Source of the DNA: Boswellia sacra
Lineage: Eukaryota; Streptophyta; Magnoliopsida; Sapindales; Burseraceae
Reading direction: 5' to 3'
Length of the DNA stretch: 64,000 nt
Assembly (NCBI GenBank): GCA_013180625.2
Contig: SNVD02011052.1
Coordinates: 434,001 to 498,000, forward strand
In this document: positions 58,617-64,000 of the stretch, in pieces
Position numbering within the stretch: the stretch's first letter is position 1
Layout: each line of letters starts with the position of its first letter
The notes under the pieces: model-generated
The model's database searches: none
Told to the model about the DNA's origin: nothing
What the model saw: only the letters and a program-made list of their open reading frames with translations
Program-made: the position numbers and the translations under genes

Positions 58617-61454
58617 GGATGAGTCAAGTGGGGATACAGTGTTTTGGAGGAATTAACAACATGTGGAAGTTATTTATTCCAAGCTAGCTGCTCCTACTAT
58701 GCTTCTTTTCACATTTGTTTATGTCTTGTTATCTTTTTTTTGAGTCAAAATATTCCTACCAGTCAGATATTTCCTTTCTAACTATAATTAACAAATTCCA
58801 ACTTTCTCATGACTTAAAAGGATTTCTAGTAACAAGAAGAGACATGCAATTATTTAACAATACTTATGTATTTGCCAATAAGTATTGCGACCAAACCATA
58901 ATACATTATTAGACTACCATCTCTATAAAAAAAAAGGTCAATATCAACTACTAAATTGATTTAAATACAAATGTACAATCACATATATCCAAATAAAATT
59001 AACAGAGTTCCGTGAGATTACATCATAGCAATTCTTTTTGCCATTAATAGAAAAAAAAACCAAATAATTTAAATATGCATAACCGTACATAAACAATACT
59101 TATTTCTCACCCAGCAATTATGTCTTCGTTTGAATTCCAAAAATAAATAACTTTTGACACAGAAGGGTCCGTTGGTCCAGTATTAGCAGTGAAGCACGAT
59201 AGTAAAACCATAAAAAATTTCCACACAATACAATTACACGATCTGCCCAGGCCATGTCAATCTACACTATGGTAAAGTACCCAAATATCACACTCCAGTA
59301 TTCCACAATTATAGAAGCCTCAATATCAATAACGATTAGTACTTATGTTACGGGCAGGAGATGATATTAACGTATCACTCATAATCTTTAGATCATCGAT
59401 CAACGTTTTATTATAATTTTCTACATCATGACCCAAAGCTAATATTAGAGGCTCAGCACAATATTAGACCAATAATATAATATGACTCTTAACAATTTTA
59501 TTACATCTGCTTGTTATTAGATTCAATTTTTAGATCAATATCACGATATCAGCTTTGAATTCATATATGTTTAATCTGAGAGCTTTACTAAGTTATGCAG
59601 CCGATAACATTATCGATCTTTAATACCCGTTGGATTTCCGTCTCAAAAGATAAATAATAACAACAATCCAATGATTACTAAATATCAATAATATTATCCA
59701 CCCGATAACAAAGAGTTGCCCTTAAATTAAAGAAAGTGTTAACTCAATAATGTTATCCAACTCTTAGATTAGTATTTAGATACCAATCTAGTGCAAAATA
59801 TGTATCGAATTACATTATCGAACAGATTTCATAATCAATAATATAAACTAGCTTAAATATCATAGGATCACAACACAAATGGCGAAAGTGAATAATAATG
59901 TGGAAGAAGAATACAGTGAAAATCAGATTTGAAAATACTATAATAAATTGCTTTCAAACTTCACGTGGCCCCATTGAGTACTACTCAGCATAAATTCTGA
60001 AAAGACATTTACTGATGAGTCACACCAATATAAAATTGTCCTTTTGTTCGAAGCATTCAAAAAGTCATCTAGGGAGACTACATAATATATCCGTTGGATA
60101 TCCAGGACTTCTCAAACTTCTTGAGATTCGAGCCGCCTGATTTTGGCAACATTATTGCTATACAACGACCACAATTCAGCTTTCAGGTTTCCTTAAATAA
60201 AATTATTTTATACAATAATTTGAATATAAGATATAGTTAAATAGTTAAATGTAAATTATTGCACATAATTTATAATTTTGTTACTAATTTTATATTACAG
60301 GATATAATTACCATTTTCCTTGCGTGTTGGCACTAATTTAACCCAAACCAATTCGCCCATTCGTTTAAATCTCGGAGTTATTATTATTTTATTCGAACTT
60401 CAACTTTACACAAGTTGGTGATTAAAAAAAAGTATTTTTATTTAAAAATTTCAGAAAATATTTTTAAATAAAAATATTTAAACTTCTCAAATTTGTCTTT
60501 AAGCACACCTTGTGTCCTGCGATTACCTTTTTCCTTTAATGAAATCAACGACAATAACACAGTAATTAAAACTAAACTAAACACACAAATTACTAAACAT
60601 CTAAAAATGATAAATATGTAATATGATTTATCATTTAAAAAAACAGAATTTTGAGTTCGGTTAAAATGTGATAATTATAATATAAAATAATATAAAAAAT
60701 AGGATAATTTTCACATAAGTCACTTATGGGAGTGATGGGACACCTATAATTCGAAAGATCTTACAAGCGTCCCCTACCATAATTAAAGCTATAATGTTTT
60801 GTTAAATTTTATTTGAATAACTAAAATACACCTTAATAGTTAAACGTAAATAAAAAAAAGTATTGTCGGATAAAACCTTGTATTCAATAAATTTAAAAAT
60901 TAAAATGTGTCTATATATATAGTTAATTGTAATATATAGGATTCAGGAAAAAAACAAAAAAAAAAGTCACATACACATACTCCTCACCCCAAAAATCCAA
61001 AAACATTATAAGCCTACCAAATTAATATCTTAAAGTGGTGATCATTTTGAGGAAATAAATGAATGGAGAAAAGGAAAAGATGGAAAGGAAAAAGAAGAAA
61101 AGATTCTGTTGTTAGGTTTAGATGAGTAATCTCGATGAAAAGGAAAACTTTATAATAAATTAATTACACAAAAATAGCTACAACTTTTGCATATTTGATT
61201 TAAAAATATTTCCAATTGAAATCCAAAATTTGGTTCTAAATAACAACACATTTTTATCAAAAAATTAATATCAGTAATTTTGAATGATCCCAAAATATAT
61301 ATTATTAATTAAAATAAAAATGGTATATATATAATATTAATATTAATTTTTTTACATAAACAAAAAATAATTCATCATAATTAACTATTTAGTAAGATTA
61401 AAGAATCTTTTATTGGTCTATACCAATAGTCATAGTTGAAGATGAGAATAATGT
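58617..61454. other. AT-rich intergenic DNA
   Basis: No gene. The plus ORF 58715-58912 has no recognisable domain. Text around 59340-59900 (gataat/attatc-rich) contains recurrent short blocks such as aataatattatccacccgata but no clear element boundaries. Confidence 0.6.
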
Positions 61455-61458
61455 TTGT

Positions 61459-61668
61459 GTTTGTTTACATTTTCGAAAAACAATTTTATGAAAACGCACA
61501 TTTTTCAATAAATTTAAATCAATATCAAAACACGTATCATTTTTAAAGTTCAATCAAATTTAAAACCAGTAATACATTCTTCCAAAATTTTACAAACAAG
61601 AACTTAAAATACACAAACAATACATTCTTCCAAAATTTTACGAACAAAAACTTAAAATACGCAAACAT
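61459..61668. mobile_element. MITE, GTTTGTTT family, copy 4, with a duplicated end
   Basis: Runs from tgtttgtgtttgtttacatt to a 3' end that is present twice in tandem: 61573-61620 and 61621-61668, 48 bp each, differing at a few bases. The interior matches copies 1 and 2 (gaaaacgcacatttttcaa, aaatcaatatcaaaacac). It abuts the ORF at 61681. Confidence 0.6.
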
Positions 61669-61680
61669 AAGAGATTTCTA

Positions 61681-62049
61681 CTATCCACCGATCCCTCTAC
61701 CAATGCAAATTTCATCAATGTAAAACCATTTGACCATTTTATGAATATTTCGATCTTTATCCATTAAAAATCTGAGACCCGTTTGATTATGAAATATGTG
61801 TTTTTGTTCTGAATTATTTGAGTCCATCAGATCCTCTGACAGAAAAATGGCACATCTTAGGTCAACTAAACCTATAGGAATCAATAAATCACCACTTGAC
61901 AATCCTCCTTGTGTCAACAGTGGCACTAAATGCGCGATTCTCGACTGCCGATGGTGAATTATCCTGTTTAAATATTCAATGGTGGTCTCCAAATCTCTGT
62001 TACACATTCGAGAGGGCCTTAAAGTATAAACAAGTTTTGAAAAAGACAC
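61681..62049 (-). CDS. Unrecognised exon-like ORF, 122 aa
   Basis: I do not recognise the family. The frame looks protein-like: SRMCNRDLETTIEYLNRII, HHRQSRIAHLVPLL, then LLIPIGLVDLRCAIFLSEDL, SEQKHIFHNQTGLRFLMDKD and KMVKWFYIDEICIG. It has no signal peptide or membrane segment. A possible splice acceptor (tttatactttaag, minus strand, just before GCCCTCTCG near 62020) would start the exon at about residue 12. The stop lies beside a MITE, so the 3' end is probably truncated. It may be a downstream exon of the transcript starting near 63445, or a broken gene piece. Confidence 0.4.
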   Translation of the reverse strand: MSFSKLVYTLRPSRMCNRDLETTIEYLNRIIHHRQSRIAHLVPLLTQGGLSSGDLLIPIGLVDLRCAIFLSEDLMDSNNSEQKHIFHNQTGLRFLMDKDRNIHKMVKWFYIDEICIGRGIGG

Positions 62050-62830
62050 TCTTACTCGTTTGTAAAACGCTCTTCTGATCTACCAGCGTTTTGTATTTAG
62101 TAAAGGTTTCACCTATATATATGTGTGTATGTGTGCGTTCAATTTTCAATTTTTTCAGTATTTTTAACTTGTTAACTATTTTGCTTCTTTTTGTAATGAC
62201 ATTCTCAAGTTCTTTTAATATATGTTGTTTACTAAATGTGATTTACCTTAGGTGAATCGGTATTCTACAACCAAGAAAGAAAAGGTTTTGTAACGTAATC
62301 ACCAGAGCCAAAAAAGAAATTAAGACCTCTAGATAGTTAACTTGATCAATTAAGCTCCGAAAATTTTAAAGCAAAATACACATAAATATTAATTAATTTA
62401 TTTATACTTTAAAATTTTAAAAACTTTAAAAAAAATTAAATTAAATTTAAATTATTCATTATTTATTTTAAATTTTCTTATTAAATTATTTGATACTTTC
62501 GTATAATTATTTAATAAATAATACTATGTTTTTTTAATATTATAAGATTATTTAAGTAATTTAATATACAAATAAGTTTAGTACACAATACAGCCTAACA
62601 TTCCTCCAAATTTCAGGAGGAAACTTGGTATCCAAAATTCGGGAAAATTCCATCTAATTTCGTTCTCTTTTTTTCGAACAATCCACTATCTTTTCCTGAA
62701 CCGAAGACCCTCCTAGTCCTAGGAGAAAATTCTATTCTAAAAGAGAATTTCGCAATATTCGTCACCACCTACGCACTGATTCAATATTTTTCTAAAAGAA
62801 GAAAAGAGAAATGAATGACGTAAGAAATAA
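62050..62830. other. AT-rich DNA, no gene seen
   Basis: Probably intronic if the ORF at 61681-62049 belongs to the transcript starting near 63445. Otherwise it is intergenic. A gaaaattc/gaattttc-rich patch lies at 62600-62760. Confidence 0.4.
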
Positions 62831-62839
62831 GACAACAAT

Positions 62840-62987
62840 ACCTCTAAAATCAGCGGAAGCAAAGTTTGAAGTTTTGCTTCAGCTCATGGCCGCAAGTTCT
62901 AAATTAAATCTGAAGCAAACACAAACGACTGACTAGTACACCGCAACCAATGACAACTCTGTAGCAACCGCTATCTGTTACCCGCTC
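62840..62987 (-). other. Possible second, non-coding exon of a minus-strand transcript
   Basis: The minus strand has tttgcag at 62994-62988, followed by gagcgggtaacagatagcgg. This fits a 3' splice site matched to the donor at 63410. The stretch has stops in all frames and only a tiny ORF (ATG AGC TGA), so it would be 5' leader. The left limit (agaggtattg near 62845) is a guess. Confidence 0.3.
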
Positions 62988-63404
62988 CTGCAAATCAAAT
63001 CAAAACAACAAAAACAAAAACAAAACACATCAAAAACACTTCCAACTCCAGATTAAACAGCGGAAACAAAAACAGTTAGATTAATTAGATTTGGAAACCA
63101 CAGAATAAACTGAAACAAATTAAAAAACAAAGCCAATACAACTTCGGATCATTTTGTTTTACTTTGAAAAGATCGTAAAACCCTTGACAAACCATTTCGC
63201 GACGATGAGAAAATTCGAGCAAAACACCTACAAAGCTCTTTCTAGAAGATACTTTTAAGAACCGACCTTGAAAGCTTCCTTTCGTTGTAATGAAAACAAT
63301 CCAATAATGGAGACGAAATCAAAACCAATATTCAACTAAGAAATCTATCGGTTAATTCATTAATTAATTAATTAATAATCAACAAGCAAACTCTCGATTG
63401 TTAA

Positions 63405-63480
63405 ACTTACCTTCACCTCACAGTCGCAGAACCTTCCTTTGATTCACTCGAATAATGAAAATGCTTTGCTATTTATATAA
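63405..63480 (-). promoter_or_regulatory. Core promoter and first-exon donor of a minus-strand gene
   Basis: The minus strand reads TTATATAAAT at 63480-63471, a good TATA box. About 30 bases on is a C/T-rich start region, and the exon ends gtgaagGTAAGT with the donor at 63410-63405. A leader intron of about 420 nt to 62988 is implied. The protein product is not determined. Confidence 0.45.
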
Positions 63481-64000
63481 CTACTGTTAATAATATTTTG
63501 TTTCGCAAAAACAGATATTCCACTGCTTTTTTTATTTTTATTTTTTATTGCTCTTCCAAAACAAAGATTTAGAGAGAGAAAAGAAACTGAAAACAAAAAC
63601 AATTAAGGCTGGACTCTGGAGGCTGGGGCAGAGAGAAAGAAAACCTATACGAAATGACAAGAAAGGACAGGCTCTGACATGGGGCATCGGGACTAAAAAT
63701 GCAGTCCAGGCTGGGTCCCTTTCGCCGTAACCTTTTGTTCCCTTTATACCCCTGCAGTTATTATCCTATTACATATTCTTTGAGACGTATTGTTGCTGAA
63801 TAAAGAGTGGCGCGTAAGGGTATTATTGACATTTATGATAAATAGGAGGTGTTATTCAAGGTGAATGCCTTCGCAGATCTGACGTTGAAAAATAGACGGC
63901 TGGGATGAAGGCAGAAAGATGAGCGAGGTAATTGTCAGACACGTGAGTTTCGTGGGGACCACCAAGCTGATGCTTCGGCAACTAAGAGCCAGCTGGCACC
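63481..64000. other. Probable promoter region with a G-box
   Basis: GC content is higher than around it. gacacgtgag contains CACGTG at 63940-63945, the core bound by plant bZIP and bHLH factors. It lies upstream of the minus-strand TATA at 63475, and it could also serve a plus-strand gene beyond the window. The plus ORF 63548-63730 shows no recognisable domain. Confidence 0.4.

Noticed and set aside
1..64000. CRISPR arrays, operons, or a novel defence-like gene cluster
   Set aside because: The window is plant nuclear DNA. No short regularly spaced repeats with unique spacers, and no co-directional gene cluster beyond transposon polyproteins.

Overview
The window is AT-rich nuclear DNA from a flowering plant, most likely a eudicot. 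It carries plant-type Ty3/gypsy and Ty1/copia LTR retrotransposons, a CACTA (En/Spm) transposon, MITEs, remnants of G-type lectin receptor kinases and PPR genes, and one intact plant-specific DUF641 gene. Almost everything left of about 56 kb is transposons and broken genes. No organelle, bacterial or CRISPR feature was seen, and I found no convincing tRNA or rRNA gene.

Layout. 1-7291: the 5' part of a minus-strand gypsy element of the Athila/Tat type, with an LTR at 5904-7291, a primer-binding site, a broken gag-protease region, and a non-coding part that holds a retrocopy of a LOG cytokinin-activating enzyme and a 66-bp G-box repeat. 7292 to about 20200: a plus-strand CACTA protein-gene remnant (DUF4218, DUF4216, C-terminal transposon domain, Ulp1-like protease). 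It is split by a solo LTR with intact target-site duplication (8975-10493) and by an array of four units of about 1.27 kb (10721-15799). About 20500-24640: probable LTR fragments and AT-rich DNA.

24645-34660 and 36045-48490 are two copies of one tandem segmental duplication. Each carries a dead G-type lectin receptor-like kinase gene, and each gene is interrupted by a different copia element at a different place. The right copy also gained a hAT-like MITE and a PPR pseudogene, and the left copy gained a small MITE. Each copy shows the empty site of the other's insertions.

48490-56737 is mainly AT-rich intergenic DNA with small non-autonomous elements, including a hAT-like element with tRNA-like modules. 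56738-58141 (minus) is the only clearly intact protein gene, a DUF641/GIL1-IRKI-like protein. 58620-64000 holds AT-rich DNA, an unrecognised exon-like ORF (61681-62049, minus) next to a MITE, and a probable promoter with a spliced 5' leader for a minus-strand transcript (TATA near 63475).

The genes here do not form a pathway. The main interest is the dated layering of insertions, the duplicated receptor kinase locus, and captured or retrocopied host sequence inside a retrotransposon.
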